From the NCBI GenBank assembly GCA_016191845.1, contig JACPVF010000007.1, positions 682,001-746,000 on the forward strand: a stretch of 64,000 nt of DNA, given 5' to 3'. The notes under the pieces were generated by a model. That model did not search any database and was not told the DNA's origin. It was given only the letters and a program-made list of their open reading frames with translations. This document shows, piece by piece, positions 34,916-45,419 of this stretch. The first letter of the stretch is position 1. The number at the start of each line of letters is the position of its first letter. A program made the translations under genes and the position numbers. Source of the DNA: Chloroflexota bacterium (GTDB lineage: Bacteria > Chloroflexota > Anaerolineae > Anaerolineales > Villigracilaceae).

Positions 34916-37900
34916 TTAGGGTGTGATAATGTTTTCTAAAAACACCTTGACCACCTGTGGGTCAAATTGTTTGCCTGCCTGTTCTTCGATGTATTCATAC
35001 ACCTTTTCCTTCGGCCAGGCCTTGCGATAAGGACGGTCGGAAGTGAGCGCGTCGAAGACATCCACCACGGCAAATACACGTGCGGTCAGCGGAATCTCCT
35101 CTCCTTTCAACCCGCGCGGATATCCGCTGCCATCCCATTTTTCGTGATGGCAATAGGAGACGTCCAGGGCGTGCCGCAGGTAGGTGATGGGGGCCAGCAT
35201 GTTGTAGGCATACACGGGATGTTGCCGCATGACTTCCCATTCGGGGCCGGTGAGTTCTCCGGGCTTGTGCAGGATTGCGTCGGGTACGCCCATCTTGCCA
35301 ATGTCATGCAGCAGAGCCCCACGCCATAAATCCTGTTTTTCACCGTTGCTCATGCCCATGCGTTCGGCCAGTTTCAAGGCCATGTCCGCCACGCGTTGGG
35401 TGTGACCCTCTGTTTCTCGATCGCGCAGGTCGAGGGCGCGGGACCAGCCCTCGATGGTGGCGTCGTAGGCCAGCATCAATTCGGCGTTGGAACGCTGCAG
35501 GTTCTCCATGAGGGACGCGCTCTCGATGGCGATGGCAGCCTGGGTGGCAAGGGTTTCGAAATAATCGATCCATTCCGTGTTGGGATCGAAACCCTTGCGG
35601 TCGAAGACCTCCAGCACGCCCTTGACCTGCCCCTTGACGATCAGCGGGGTGGCGTAGTGGACCTCGAAGCCTTCACCCGCCAAAAGTGAGGACCGGCTGA
35701 AGGGTCCGCCCTGATCGGTCAGGTCGCGGCAGGAGATGGTTCGATATTCGAGCGCGGCGCGCCCGGCGCAGCCGACCCCAATGCCGACATGGGAACGCTC
35801 AATGCTGCGAGTGTGAAATCCCAGCCCGGAGGCGTAATCGAGTGTATGTGTCACAGGGTCCAGCAGCAGGATGCTGGTTGCGTCGACCTCCAACTCCTCC
35901 CGTACGTTGGAGAGAATGAGGTTGAGTGTGACGTTTAGGTCGAAGTTGGTGGTGATGGCCACGTCAATCTGATGCAGGGCGGTCAGGTGATGTAATTGCT
36001 GCTCGGTCTGCTCGTTGAGGATGACACGATGAATGGCGTTGGCCGCAATATCGGCGATGGCATTCAACAGACGCAAATCCTGCTCGGTAATCTCGACCTG
36101 GCGGGCGATCCAGAGTGCTCCGATGACCAGGTCACGGGCGATGAGCGGAACCGCCGCGATGCAGCGGGAGTCACCCAACAGGTCGGGGCGATAGAAGTGC
36201 TCATCCTGATCGGCATGATTGGTCATGTAGGGTCGCCTGTTCTGGATGACCCAGTTGCAGACACCCTTGCCCGGCGGGATGCTCAGCCCGACCATTCGCT
36301 CCCCAACGACCCCGCGTCCCATTTCGTCGATGTAACCGCCTGTCCTGATGTTGGGCAGGACAAGGGTGGCGCCGTCTGCATCGAACAGGCGGATCAATTG
36401 GTCGAGGATCACATTTAGGATCTCGGTCCGTGTAGTGGCTTCACGCAGGGCAGCGCTGACAGCGATGATGGCTTCGCGTTCACGTTCATGGTGCTTGCGT
36501 TCCGTGATATCGCGCCCCACTGATAAAACCCCGTTGATATTTCCATGCTGATCATATTCTGGGACGATAATGTATTCCAGTGAGAGGGCCATTCCATAAG
36601 CGTTCACCCAGGCGAATTCCGTTGTCTGAGCGATTCCATTGGCCAAGGCCTGCTGAAGTTTCTCGAAATATTCATTGTTTATTGGGGCAGGGACATTGGG
36701 TAAGTCGCGTGGATGGATGCCGACCACCTCATTGGCTGGCAGGCCGCTTGCTTTTTCCCAGGCGGGATTAACGTAGATTCGTCGCAAATCCTTATCATAA
36801 CGCACGATCAAATCTGGGATATTCTCGAGCAGGACCCGGTATTCCCGTTCACGAGCAATCAGGTTCTGCTCCATCTGTTTTCGCTCGGTGATATCCTCGA
36901 ACGTACCCAGTACTCCGACGATCTCCCCGTCGAGCCCCCGGAGTGGGATCTTGCTGGTACGTACATTGGTAATGCGGCCATCGGCTGTCAGTTGCGTCTC
37001 TTCATAATTGAGCTTCGGAATGCCGGTTTCCATGACCACGCGGTCGTCAGCCCGGTAACTCTCCGCCTCTGCATCTTTCCAAGGCAAATCGAGATCGGTC
37101 AGCCCGACAATCTCCTCAGTGGATTTCAAGCCTGCGTTTGTCGCAAATAAATAGTTGCAACCCAGATAGACGCTATTGCGGTCCTTCCAAAATACAAATG
37201 CAGGCATGTTTTCCAGAACCAGCTTCCACATCTGCGACGATTTCCATAATGCTTCTTCCACCTGCTTTTTCTCAGTGACATCGCGTGCAATGCCGAGGTA
37301 AGACACCATGTTGCTGTCTGTATCATGGAGGATCGAAGCATTCGACGTATGCCAGCGCCAACTTCCGTCCTTGTGCTTGACCCGATATTCGATGCCCGAG
37401 ATTTTTTCACCGTTATGGATGGCCCGCTTCATAACATCGCGACATGAAGCGACGTCGTCAGGGTGGACAAAGAGTTCAAATAATTGACCTTCCACTTCGT
37501 TGACCTCATGTCCAAGGATTTCCTTCCAATTGGGCGAGACATAGGTGAAAACTCCGTCGGGGGAAATAGTGTATACAATGTCGTTTGCCTTTTCCACAAA
37601 GGAGCGGAAGCGCTCTTCGCTGGCACGCAGTTCTGCTTCCGCCCGTCTGCGCCTGATACGGGTGCGCAGAGTGGTGATGCCAAAGGCCAGGTCGCCGGCC
37701 AATTCTTCCAGGAGACGAATTTCCCCCGGCGTGAAGGCATTGACCTTTTCGGAGTAGATCACCATAACCCCGAATACATTCGTTTTATCGTCCTTGAGAG
37801 GTAGCGCGATATTAGAGCGGTATCCAAGTTGTAGGAGTGAATCGCGCCATGGAGCTATATGAGGATCCGTAGAAATATCTTGAACGTAGACGGTCTCTCC

Positions 37901-40066
37901 GTTTCGTATGGCGACCCCGGCCGATCCGTTGCCATTCTCCGTGTTGTCTGCCCAGGATAGGTGGACATCGGGCATAAAATCGCTATTTGGCCCATCCCAG
38001 GCAACTGGGCGGATGAACTTGGCCTCATCATGTTCTGCGTAACCCACCCAGGCCAGAAGATACCCGGCCTCATTGCAGACAATCCTGCAAATATCATTCA
38101 GGAGTGTTTGCTCGTCCCTTGCTCGCATCAAGGTCTGGTTACAGTCGCTGATGGCGCGCAACTCCCGATTCAGGCGATGCCCCTCTTCCTCCGCCCGCTT
38201 GTGCTCGTTGAGCAGGTGGACACGGTCCAGCGAAACCGCCATATGACTGGCCATTGCTTTAAGGTACTCTCGTTCAGAATCACTGGGGATACGCACCCCC
38301 TCGTCGCCAAAGGTGCCCATACCAACGGTTCCCAGGTGTTTCTCCAGGAGAAAGATGGGGACATTGACAATGGTACGATTTCCCATTTGTGCAACGATCT
38401 CTTTGTTGGTCCGCTCGTCAGTTCGTGCATCCTCGACCACGACAATATCCTGCGCCTCGGCGATCTCTTCGAGCATCCGATCACCCTGGATGGCCAGCGT
38501 GGCCACCCCTTCCTCAGACATCACAGTATCCGAGACCGCTCCGCCGGCGATTAGGGCATGCGCGTATTTCTTATCCTCCGTTAGCAGGTAGACCCATAGG
38601 TTCTGATACCCGATGACAGACTGCACTTCGTCGTGCGCTGCGTTCAACACCTCCATATAAGTCTGGGCTTGTTCCAGCCGTTTGGAGAGTCGCAACAGGG
38701 ATTGTGAATGGTATTCTCGTTCTTGTAATGCCTCTTCAGCTTGTTTACGAGACGTGATGTCCCTGGCAACCATCAAAGTTTGATCATCTGATATTGGAGT
38801 GGCAGTGGCGTAAAACCACAATTTTTTATCGCCAATCGATAGGCTGTATTCGAAATTGACCGATTTCCGGGTCGTGAGCGCCTCTCTCAGATGGCCGAGA
38901 AAGAAATCCGCCTGATCTTTTGGAAAAACCTCGTGTAGTGTTTTTCCCAACAAATCCTTCGATGGTTTGTATAAAAGCGATGTATCTGTTTCGATGATTT
39001 TCAGGTAACGCCCCTCCCAGTTGCCCACAAAAATGACGTCCGTCATTGCGCTGATCAGGGTGCGTAATTCAGCCTCGGATGCCCGCACCGCTTCCTCCAT
39101 GCGCTTGTGCTCGGTGAGGTCCATGAAAGTATTGAGATGCTTCTCTCCGATCGAAGACATGCGGAATTCGATGTGCCGCAGGGAGCCATCTTTGCAGGTG
39201 ACGGTTGCCTCCATCGGTTCGATCTGTCCCCGGCTTTCGATGGCCTTCGCGACCCTGCTGTGCCACTCAGCCTCCAATGCCTTTCGATATTCTGGATCAG
39301 GATAAGCCAGCGGCCACCAATGCTCCACATCGGGCATGTCCTCGAGGGTGTAGCCGAACAGTTCAATGAACTTGTTGTTAATCCATTCGACATGTTCATC
39401 TGTGCCTGAAGACACCACCATGGCCACGGGCGAGGAGTCAATCAATAGTTTGAGTTGCTGTTCGCTGGCTTCGAGGTTCTGATATGCAAGCAAACTGGTC
39501 AGAATGTCGGAGAGTCGTCTGCCAATTTCCTGAAACAGCCGTTTTTCCTCCTTGTCCCAGATGCGTGCGAATGAGCATTGATGCAACCCGAACGACCAGG
39601 GTTTTCCGATCCTTGGGTAGAACGCCATGGCGATAAAGGATTGGACCTGGAACCCCTCTGCCATTTCGGGTGGAACGGGATGCTCCCCACCCGGGCCAAA
39701 CTGGACCGGGCCGTCTGATTCGCACAGGATGCGATAAACCTTCGCCCCGGCCGGGTCAAGTGGCAACTCTACACCGATGGGGAGCACGCCCGGGTATTCC
39801 GGACGGGTCCGTTCCATGGGTACTTGCCAGGTGGGAGACTCCGGGTCGCACGGGTAGATCAGCCAGGCGCGGTCACACTCAAAGATCACAAGCAGGCTGT
39901 CGAGTACATCCTTCATTACCTGTTCCAGGTCGCTCTTCCCCTGCATAGCCCGGTTGACCTGGTCCATTTTTTCGAGGTAACTCAGATGGTGGATGTTACC
40001 CTGTCTGGTATTCTTACGGGATGTCTTGGGGTCGGGTGGCATCGCTTCGTCATCCTGTCGAGGCAT
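34916..40066 (-). CDS. multi-PAS/multi-GAF sensor with C-terminal HD-GYP domain (1716 aa)
   Basis: Repeated PAS (ENIPDLIVRYDKDLRRIYVNPAWEKASGLPANEVVG...) and GAF blocks; C-terminus LLHDIGKMGVPDAILHKPGELTGPEWEVMRQHP...HHEKWDGSGYPRGLKGEEIPLTARVFAVVDVFDALTSDRPYR. Confidence 0.93.
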   Translation of the reverse strand: MPRQDDEAMPPDPKTSRKNTRQGNIHHLSYLEKMDQVNRAMQGKSDLEQVMKDVLDSLLVIFECDRAWLIYPCDPESPTWQVPMERTRPEYPGVLPIGVELPLDPAGAKVYRILCESDGPVQFGPGGEHPVPPEMAEGFQVQSFIAMAFYPRIGKPWSFGLHQCSFARIWDKEEKRLFQEIGRRLSDILTSLLAYQNLEASEQQLKLLIDSSPVAMVVSSGTDEHVEWINNKFIELFGYTLEDMPDVEHWWPLAYPDPEYRKALEAEWHSRVAKAIESRGQIEPMEATVTCKDGSLRHIEFRMSSIGEKHLNTFMDLTEHKRMEEAVRASEAELRTLISAMTDVIFVGNWEGRYLKIIETDTSLLYKPSKDLLGKTLHEVFPKDQADFFLGHLREALTTRKSVNFEYSLSIGDKKLWFYATATPISDDQTLMVARDITSRKQAEEALQEREYHSQSLLRLSKRLEQAQTYMEVLNAAHDEVQSVIGYQNLWVYLLTEDKKYAHALIAGGAVSDTVMSEEGVATLAIQGDRMLEEIAEAQDIVVVEDARTDERTNKEIVAQMGNRTIVNVPIFLLEKHLGTVGMGTFGDEGVRIPSDSEREYLKAMASHMAVSLDRVHLLNEHKRAEEEGHRLNRELRAISDCNQTLMRARDEQTLLNDICRIVCNEAGYLLAWVGYAEHDEAKFIRPVAWDGPNSDFMPDVHLSWADNTENGNGSAGVAIRNGETVYVQDISTDPHIAPWRDSLLQLGYRSNIALPLKDDKTNVFGVMVIYSEKVNAFTPGEIRLLEELAGDLAFGITTLRTRIRRRRAEAELRASEERFRSFVEKANDIVYTISPDGVFTYVSPNWKEILGHEVNEVEGQLFELFVHPDDVASCRDVMKRAIHNGEKISGIEYRVKHKDGSWRWHTSNASILHDTDSNMVSYLGIARDVTEKKQVEEALWKSSQMWKLVLENMPAFVFWKDRNSVYLGCNYLFATNAGLKSTEEIVGLTDLDLPWKDAEAESYRADDRVVMETGIPKLNYEETQLTADGRITNVRTSKIPLRGLDGEIVGVLGTFEDITERKQMEQNLIAREREYRVLLENIPDLIVRYDKDLRRIYVNPAWEKASGLPANEVVGIHPRDLPNVPAPINNEYFEKLQQALANGIAQTTEFAWVNAYGMALSLEYIIVPEYDQHGNINGVLSVGRDITERKHHEREREAIIAVSAALREATTRTEILNVILDQLIRLFDADGATLVLPNIRTGGYIDEMGRGVVGERMVGLSIPPGKGVCNWVIQNRRPYMTNHADQDEHFYRPDLLGDSRCIAAVPLIARDLVIGALWIARQVEITEQDLRLLNAIADIAANAIHRVILNEQTEQQLHHLTALHQIDVAITTNFDLNVTLNLILSNVREELEVDATSILLLDPVTHTLDYASGLGFHTRSIERSHVGIGVGCAGRAALEYRTISCRDLTDQGGPFSRSSLLAGEGFEVHYATPLIVKGQVKGVLEVFDRKGFDPNTEWIDYFETLATQAAIAIESASLMENLQRSNAELMLAYDATIEGWSRALDLRDRETEGHTQRVADMALKLAERMGMSNGEKQDLWRGALLHDIGKMGVPDAILHKPGELTGPEWEVMRQHPVYAYNMLAPITYLRHALDVSYCHHEKWDGSGYPRGLKGEEIPLTARVFAVVDVFDALTSDRPYRKAWPKEKVYEYIEEQAGKQFDPQVVKVFLENIITP

Positions 40067-40142
40067 GGTTTGCGGAGAAATGGTCTATGTATATTTTGAC
40101 ACAATTGAGGAAGGTTTTCTACTGCTTTTAAGAGAACAAAAT

Positions 40143-40168
40143 ACCCGGAGGATGTATATCCTCCGGGT
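40143..40168. terminator. intergenic terminator hairpin
   Basis: ACCCGGAGGAT-GTAT-ATCCTCCGGGT perfect 11-bp stem. Confidence 0.75.
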
Positions 40169-40195
40169 GTGACGGCTGAAAAATATGTTTATCCC

Positions 40196-41821
40196 CTATT
40201 CAGGCATTTTATAGTCCTTAAATTGCGTGCGCAGGAGCTTCTTGTCGAATTTTCCTACGCTGGTTTTGGGCACCGCTTCAATAAAGACTACGTCATCGGG
40301 GATGTACATCTTGGGGAAGAATGGGCGAATATGGTCGAGTACCTCATCCTTGGTAAGTGTGTCCTTGAAGTCAGGTTTGGGGACTACGCAGGCCAGGGGG
40401 CGTTCCTGCCATTTGGGATGGGGCATGGCAATGACTGCTGCCTCCAGCACCTTGGGATGAGACATGATGGCGTTCTCCAATTCCTGGCTGGAGATCCATT
40501 CGCCGCCGCTCTTGACCAGGTCCTTGGTGCGATCCACAATCTGCATGAAGCCTTCGGGATCAATGGTCACCACGTCACCGGTGCGGAACCAGCCGTCCTG
40601 GAAGGATTCTGCGGTGCGGTCATCCTTGTAGTAACTACTGATGACCCATGCGCCGCGTACCTGGAGTTCGCCAAACTCTTTGCCGTCCCAGGCGATCTCC
40701 TTCCCCTCTTCGTTGATGGCGCGGATCTCGATGCCTGGCACTCCAACTCCCTGCTTGGCCCGCAGAGCAAACTGTTCGGCTTCGGGCAGTTCGAGTTGGT
40801 AGCTCTTCAGGCGGCTGACCGTCCCCAGCGGGGTGGTCTCTGTCATACCCCAGGCGTGCATCACGTCGAGGCCATGTTTCTTCTTGAACCCCTCGATCAT
40901 GGCTTGGGGAGCCGCCGCACCACCGACAATCATGCCGCGCAGGCTGCTCAGGTCGTAGCGCTCGTTATCGAGCAGGTGTAACAAGCCCATCCACAGGGTC
41001 GGGACGCCCGCAGTGAGGGTCACTTTTTCGGCCTGGATCAATTCCGCCAGGTCGCGGGGTTGCAGATGAGGCCCGGGGAATACCAATTTCGCCCCGAGCA
41101 TGACGGTGGCAAACGGCAGGCACCAGGCCAGCACGTGGAACATTGGCACGACCGGCATGAAGATGTCACGTTCCGAGATGCCGAACGAATCAGTCATGCT
41201 CAGCCCCAGGCTATGCAGGTAAATGGCACGATGGGAATAGACCACGCCTTTGGGGTTGCCGGTGGTTCCCGAGGTATAGCACATCGCGGCTGCCTCGTTC
41301 TCGTCGAGATTTGGCCAGGGATACTCAGAGCTGGCGTTTTTGAGCAGATCCTCGTAGGCCGAGACCGGGTTGAGCGTGGTGCCCTCGGGAACCTTGTCGC
41401 CCATGACGATGTAATGCTTGACCGTCTTTAGATGCGGCGCAAGCTTCTCGATGGCAGGCAGCAGACTGGGGTCCAGGAGCAGGACCTGGTCTTCAGCATG
41501 GTTGACGATGTAGGCGATCTGATCTCCAGGCAGACGCAGATTGATCGGGTGCAGGACGGCCCCCATACAGGGTACGGCAAAATAGATTTCAAGATGGCGG
41601 GAATTATTCCACGCAAATGTGGCCACACGGTCGCCGCGCTGGATGCCTAATTTTTCGAGTGCGTTGGCCAGTCGTCCCACACGCTCGCTCATTTGCTCAT
41701 AGGTATAGCGTTCGAGCGAGGGGCCCGCCTTGGTGACGATCTCCTTGCGCGGGAACAGGCGTCGCGCGCGTTCGAGCAAAGGCGTGAGCGTGAGCTGATA
41801 ATCCATCATCTGACCTTGCAT
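40196..41821 (-). CDS. long-chain fatty-acid-CoA ligase (AMP-binding enzyme)
   Basis: [83 protein letters not shown] before ATG. Confidence 0.95.
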   Translation of the reverse strand: MQGQMMDYQLTLTPLLERARRLFPRKEIVTKAGPSLERYTYEQMSERVGRLANALEKLGIQRGDRVATFAWNNSRHLEIYFAVPCMGAVLHPINLRLPGDQIAYIVNHAEDQVLLLDPSLLPAIEKLAPHLKTVKHYIVMGDKVPEGTTLNPVSAYEDLLKNASSEYPWPNLDENEAAAMCYTSGTTGNPKGVVYSHRAIYLHSLGLSMTDSFGISERDIFMPVVPMFHVLAWCLPFATVMLGAKLVFPGPHLQPRDLAELIQAEKVTLTAGVPTLWMGLLHLLDNERYDLSSLRGMIVGGAAAPQAMIEGFKKKHGLDVMHAWGMTETTPLGTVSRLKSYQLELPEAEQFALRAKQGVGVPGIEIRAINEEGKEIAWDGKEFGELQVRGAWVISSYYKDDRTAESFQDGWFRTGDVVTIDPEGFMQIVDRTKDLVKSGGEWISSQELENAIMSHPKVLEAAVIAMPHPKWQERPLACVVPKPDFKDTLTKDEVLDHIRPFFPKMYIPDDVVFIEAVPKTSVGKFDKKLLRTQFKDYKMPE

Positions 41822-41953
41822 TTCGGCCTCCTGGGAATAGGATCGTGCATCTCTTCGATTATATTGGGAATCGCCTGCTTCGACAAATCTAACACTTCTC
41901 TTATGTCCTGCAGACAAACCACCGGCGCGGTTTTGTTATAATGCCCACATATG

Positions 41954-42011
41954 GTAGGGGCACGGCGAGTTATCGGCAGTATGGGCGAAAATCGTCCCGC
42001 CGTGTTTCTAC
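41954..42011 (+). promoter_or_regulatory. structured 5' leader of clpC-like gene
   Basis: GTAGGGGCACGGCG (41954-41967) can pair with CGCCGTGTTTCTAC (41998-42011) at all 14 positions (3 G.U); inner GGGCGA-AAA-TCGTCC; SD AGGAG immediately after. Confidence 0.6.
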
Positions 42012-42027
42012 AGGAGAATTTTCCCCT

Positions 42028-44490
42028 ATGATGCGATTTGACCGATTTACCGAACGAGCTCAGGAAGCCGCCCAGCGCGCCGCGGAGATCATCCAGCGCT
42101 ACGGCCACAACCAGATCGATACCGAACACATCCTGCTGGCGCTGATCGAACAGCCCGGTGGGGTGATCCCCCAAATCCTCGAAAAACTCAATGTCAGCGC
42201 TGAGGCGCTCACCGAGCGTCTGGACGCCACCCTGCGCGCCAGCCCGAAGGCCAACATCTTCGGCGGCGGCGCGGGCCAGATCTTCATCACCCCGCGCGTA
42301 AAGCGTATTATCGATCTCGCCAACGAGGAGGCCAACCGCCTCAAGGACGAGTACATCTCCACCGAGCATATTTTCCTCGCCATCCTGACCGAGCGCAACA
42401 CGCCCGCTGCCCGCATTCTGGAATCGGCTGGCCTGACGCGCGACCGCGTCTACGATGCAATCCAGGACCTGCGCGGTGGACAGCGCGTCACGGACCCCCA
42501 GGCGGAGTCCCGTTACCGCACGCTGGAAAAATATTCCCGTGACCTGACCCAGCTGGCTCGTGAGGGCAAGCTCGACCCTGTCATCGGGCGCGACAACGAG
42601 ATTCTGCGGCTGATCCAGATCCTCTCGCGGCGCACCAAGAACAATCCTGTGCTGATCGGTGAGGCAGGCGTGGGCAAGACTGCCATCGCCGAAGGCCTGG
42701 CTCAGAAAATTGCCAATAATGATGTCCCCGAAATTTTGGCGGGCAAGAAGGTGGTGGCTCTCGACCTCGGTTCGATGATCGCGGGTTCGCGCTTCCGCGG
42801 TGAATTCGAGGAACGCCTGAAGGCCGTCATGGAAGAGGTCCAGCGCTCGCAGGGTGACATCATCCTGATGATCGACGAGCTGCACACCGTGGTCGGCGCG
42901 GGCGCGGCCCAGGGCGCCATGGACGCCTCGAACATGCTCAAGCCTGCTTTGGCGCGCGGTGAGTTGCAGTGCATTGGCGCGACCACGTTGGACGAGTTTC
43001 ACAAGTACATCGAAAAGGATGCCGCGCTCGAGCGCCGCTTCGCCCCGATCTACGTCGAAGAGCCGACCGTGGAAGATACCATCAAAATGCTGGGCGGATT
43101 GCGTGATCGCTATGAAGCCCATCATAAGGTCCACTTCTCGGATGAGGCCCTGGTGGCTGCCGCCCGCTTGGCGGACCGCTATGTCACCGACCGTCACCTG
43201 CCCGACAAAGCGATCGACCTGATGGATGAGGCCGCCGCCAAGTTGCGTGTGGCGCTCTACTCCATGCCGCCTGAACTCAAGACCATGAAGAGTGAAGTGG
43301 ACAAACTGCGCGCCGAGGAGGAACAGGCCGGCCTGGAGCGCGACTACGAACGTGCCGCCCAAAAGAAGGCTGAGCGTCTGCGCCTCGAACAGGAATACAA
43401 CGAGAAGCGCGACCGCTGGGAAGTGGACCACAAGTTGGACGAGGTGGTGGATGTGAATGACATCGCTGAGGTCGTCCACCAGTGGACGGGCATCCCTGTC
43501 ACACAGATGATGGAGACCGAGTCGGAGAAGTTGCTGCAAATGGAGGAGCGCCTGCACGAGCGTATCATCGGTCAGGAGGAGGCCATCCACGCCATTTCGG
43601 ATGCCATCCGCCGCGCCCGCTCGGGTCTCAAGGACCCCTCGCGCCCGATCGGTTCGTTCATCTTCATCGGTCCCTCAGGCGTCGGTAAGACCGAACTGGC
43701 CAAGGCGCTGGCCTGGTTTATGTTCGACGATGAGGAAGCCCTGGTGCGCATCGACATGTCCGAGTACCGCGAGCAGCACACGGTCAGCCGCCTGTTCGGT
43801 GCACCGCCAGGATATGTTGGTTATGAAGAAGGCGGCCAGTTAACCGAAGCCGTACGCCGCCGCCCGTATCGCGTGGTGTTGTTCGACGAGATCGAGAAGG
43901 CCCATCCCGAGGTCTGGAACGCGCTCTTACAAATCCTGGACGACGGCCGCATGACCGACGGTCAGGGCAACGTGGTGGACTTCCGCAACACGATCCTGAT
44001 CATGACCTCGAACCTGGGGACCGAGTACGTCCGCAAGGGCGGTACGCTTGGCTTCCTGCAGAAGACTGCAAATGACGACGAGCGCGAGGCGCACGACAAG
44101 GTCGAGAAGGCCCTCAAGGGCGCTTTCCGCCCCGAGTTCCTCAACCGCATCGACGAGATCATCATGTTCTCGCCGCTCTCGCTGGACGAGATGGCGCAGA
44201 TCGTCAACCTGCAGATGAAGGAAGTACAGGAGCGCCTGGGCGAGTATCACATCACGGTCGAGTTGACCGATGCCGCCTGCCAGTGGCTGGCCAAGGAGGG
44301 CTACGATCCCGCCTTTGGCGCGCGCCCGTTGCGCCGCGCCATCCAGAAGTACATCGAGAGTCCGCTCTCGGTGGAATTGCTGGCGCACCGCTTCAAGTCT
44401 GGCGCCACCGTCCTGGTGGATGTGGAGAACGAGAAGATTGTCTTCCATCCCAGCGAGGCGGTCAAACAACAACAGCCTGTGGAGGCTTAA
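42028..44490 (+). CDS. clpC: ATP-dependent Clp protease ATP-binding subunit (ClpC-type AAA+ unfoldase)
   Basis: [21 protein letters not shown]; Clp-N repeats; [17 protein letters not shown] and [17 protein letters not shown] Walker A; UVR-like linker. Confidence 0.95.
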   Translation: MMRFDRFTERAQEAAQRAAEIIQRYGHNQIDTEHILLALIEQPGGVIPQILEKLNVSAEALTERLDATLRASPKANIFGGGAGQIFITPRVKRIIDLANEEANRLKDEYISTEHIFLAILTERNTPAARILESAGLTRDRVYDAIQDLRGGQRVTDPQAESRYRTLEKYSRDLTQLAREGKLDPVIGRDNEILRLIQILSRRTKNNPVLIGEAGVGKTAIAEGLAQKIANNDVPEILAGKKVVALDLGSMIAGSRFRGEFEERLKAVMEEVQRSQGDIILMIDELHTVVGAGAAQGAMDASNMLKPALARGELQCIGATTLDEFHKYIEKDAALERRFAPIYVEEPTVEDTIKMLGGLRDRYEAHHKVHFSDEALVAAARLADRYVTDRHLPDKAIDLMDEAAAKLRVALYSMPPELKTMKSEVDKLRAEEEQAGLERDYERAAQKKAERLRLEQEYNEKRDRWEVDHKLDEVVDVNDIAEVVHQWTGIPVTQMMETESEKLLQMEERLHERIIGQEEAIHAISDAIRRARSGLKDPSRPIGSFIFIGPSGVGKTELAKALAWFMFDDEEALVRIDMSEYREQHTVSRLFGAPPGYVGYEEGGQLTEAVRRRPYRVVLFDEIEKAHPEVWNALLQILDDGRMTDGQGNVVDFRNTILIMTSNLGTEYVRKGGTLGFLQKTANDDEREAHDKVEKALKGAFRPEFLNRIDEIIMFSPLSLDEMAQIVNLQMKEVQERLGEYHITVELTDAACQWLAKEGYDPAFGARPLRRAIQKYIESPLSVELLAHRFKSGATVLVDVENEKIVFHPSEAVKQQQPVEA

Positions 44491-44493
44491 CTC

Positions 44494-44528
44494 AAAGGAC
44501 GGCAGAGACCCTGCCGTCCTTTTTTATC
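44494..44528 (+). terminator. rho-independent terminator
   Basis: AAAGGACGGCAG-AGACC-CTGCCGTCCTTT followed by T-run. Confidence 0.93.
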
Positions 44529-44627
44529 TAATGTATCGCCCTGAGCGGAGCCGCATATTTATAAGCGGTGTAGTCGAAACGCGGACCCTCCTTGCAACAA
44601 TCTGCGACTTCTGCCTGTATCTTCTTC

Positions 44628-45365
44628 ATGCGATGTATCTTCACGCTCTCAGCCATTACCCGTCTGCTGGCAGTTTGGACGGGACTCTCCACCATTTTCC
44701 TTTTGTTGATTGCCATCTTTTTCATGGGGCCGAACAGCCGTGCGGTCATCTTCATGGCGACGGGCTTGGTGCTATTGTGGATCATCCTCGGCGGGAGCCT
44801 GATGTGGGTTATACGAGATCGAGTCCGCAACTTCATTCAAAGGATTCGGCTGCCGTGGGGACTCAAGTTTGTGTTCTTCTGCACCTTATTGGCACTGACC
44901 GAGGAATCTGTCACCGTTTCGATGACGAATCTGGCCCCTGTCTTCGGCGTGCCGCTGGGTGCGGCCTATATTACCGCCTCAGCCAACTACCTTGACGTCG
45001 TGGCTTTTCACAGCGTGGTGGTCTTCGTACCGATGTTCATCGCCTGGGCCTGGATGCTGGGCCGATGGGACTTCTCACCTAGCGCGGCCTTCCTGCTCTT
45101 TGGGCTGACAGGGTTCCTGGCCGAGGCGCAGTTCGCTGGGACCTTCAATTTGCTCCAGGCCCCGTTCTGGATCTTCGTCTACGGGCTGATGGTCTGGTTG
45201 CCTGCCTACAGCCTGCTCCCTAGGGGCGGGGTCAAGCCGCCGAAATGGTATCAAGCTGCAGTGGCGGTGCTTTTGCCATTCGTCTTCACCATCCCCGTGG
45301 CGGGTGTGGTCGGCATCCTGCATCCCGTTTCGATCCACTTCCCGCCTATCCTACCGAATTCCTAA
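44628..45365 (+). CDS. polytopic membrane protein, unknown
   Basis: Multiple hydrophobic helices; ORF opens at 44592, start uncertain. Confidence 0.6.
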   Translation: MRCIFTLSAITRLLAVWTGLSTIFLLLIAIFFMGPNSRAVIFMATGLVLLWIILGGSLMWVIRDRVRNFIQRIRLPWGLKFVFFCTLLALTEESVTVSMTNLAPVFGVPLGAAYITASANYLDVVAFHSVVVFVPMFIAWAWMLGRWDFSPSAAFLLFGLTGFLAEAQFAGTFNLLQAPFWIFVYGLMVWLPAYSLLPRGGVKPPKWYQAAVAVLLPFVFTIPVAGVVGILHPVSIHFPPILPNS

Positions 45366-45419
45366 TCCCTCTTTTAGTCAAATCAAGTATCATGGGCGAA
45401 TCTTTTCCACAGAAAGGGT

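Noticed and set aside
41806-43590. 594-aa ORF on the minus strand opposite clpC
   Set aside because: Antisense to a clearly conserved AAA+ gene; His/Leu/Arg-rich translation typical of GC-rich shadow ORFs.
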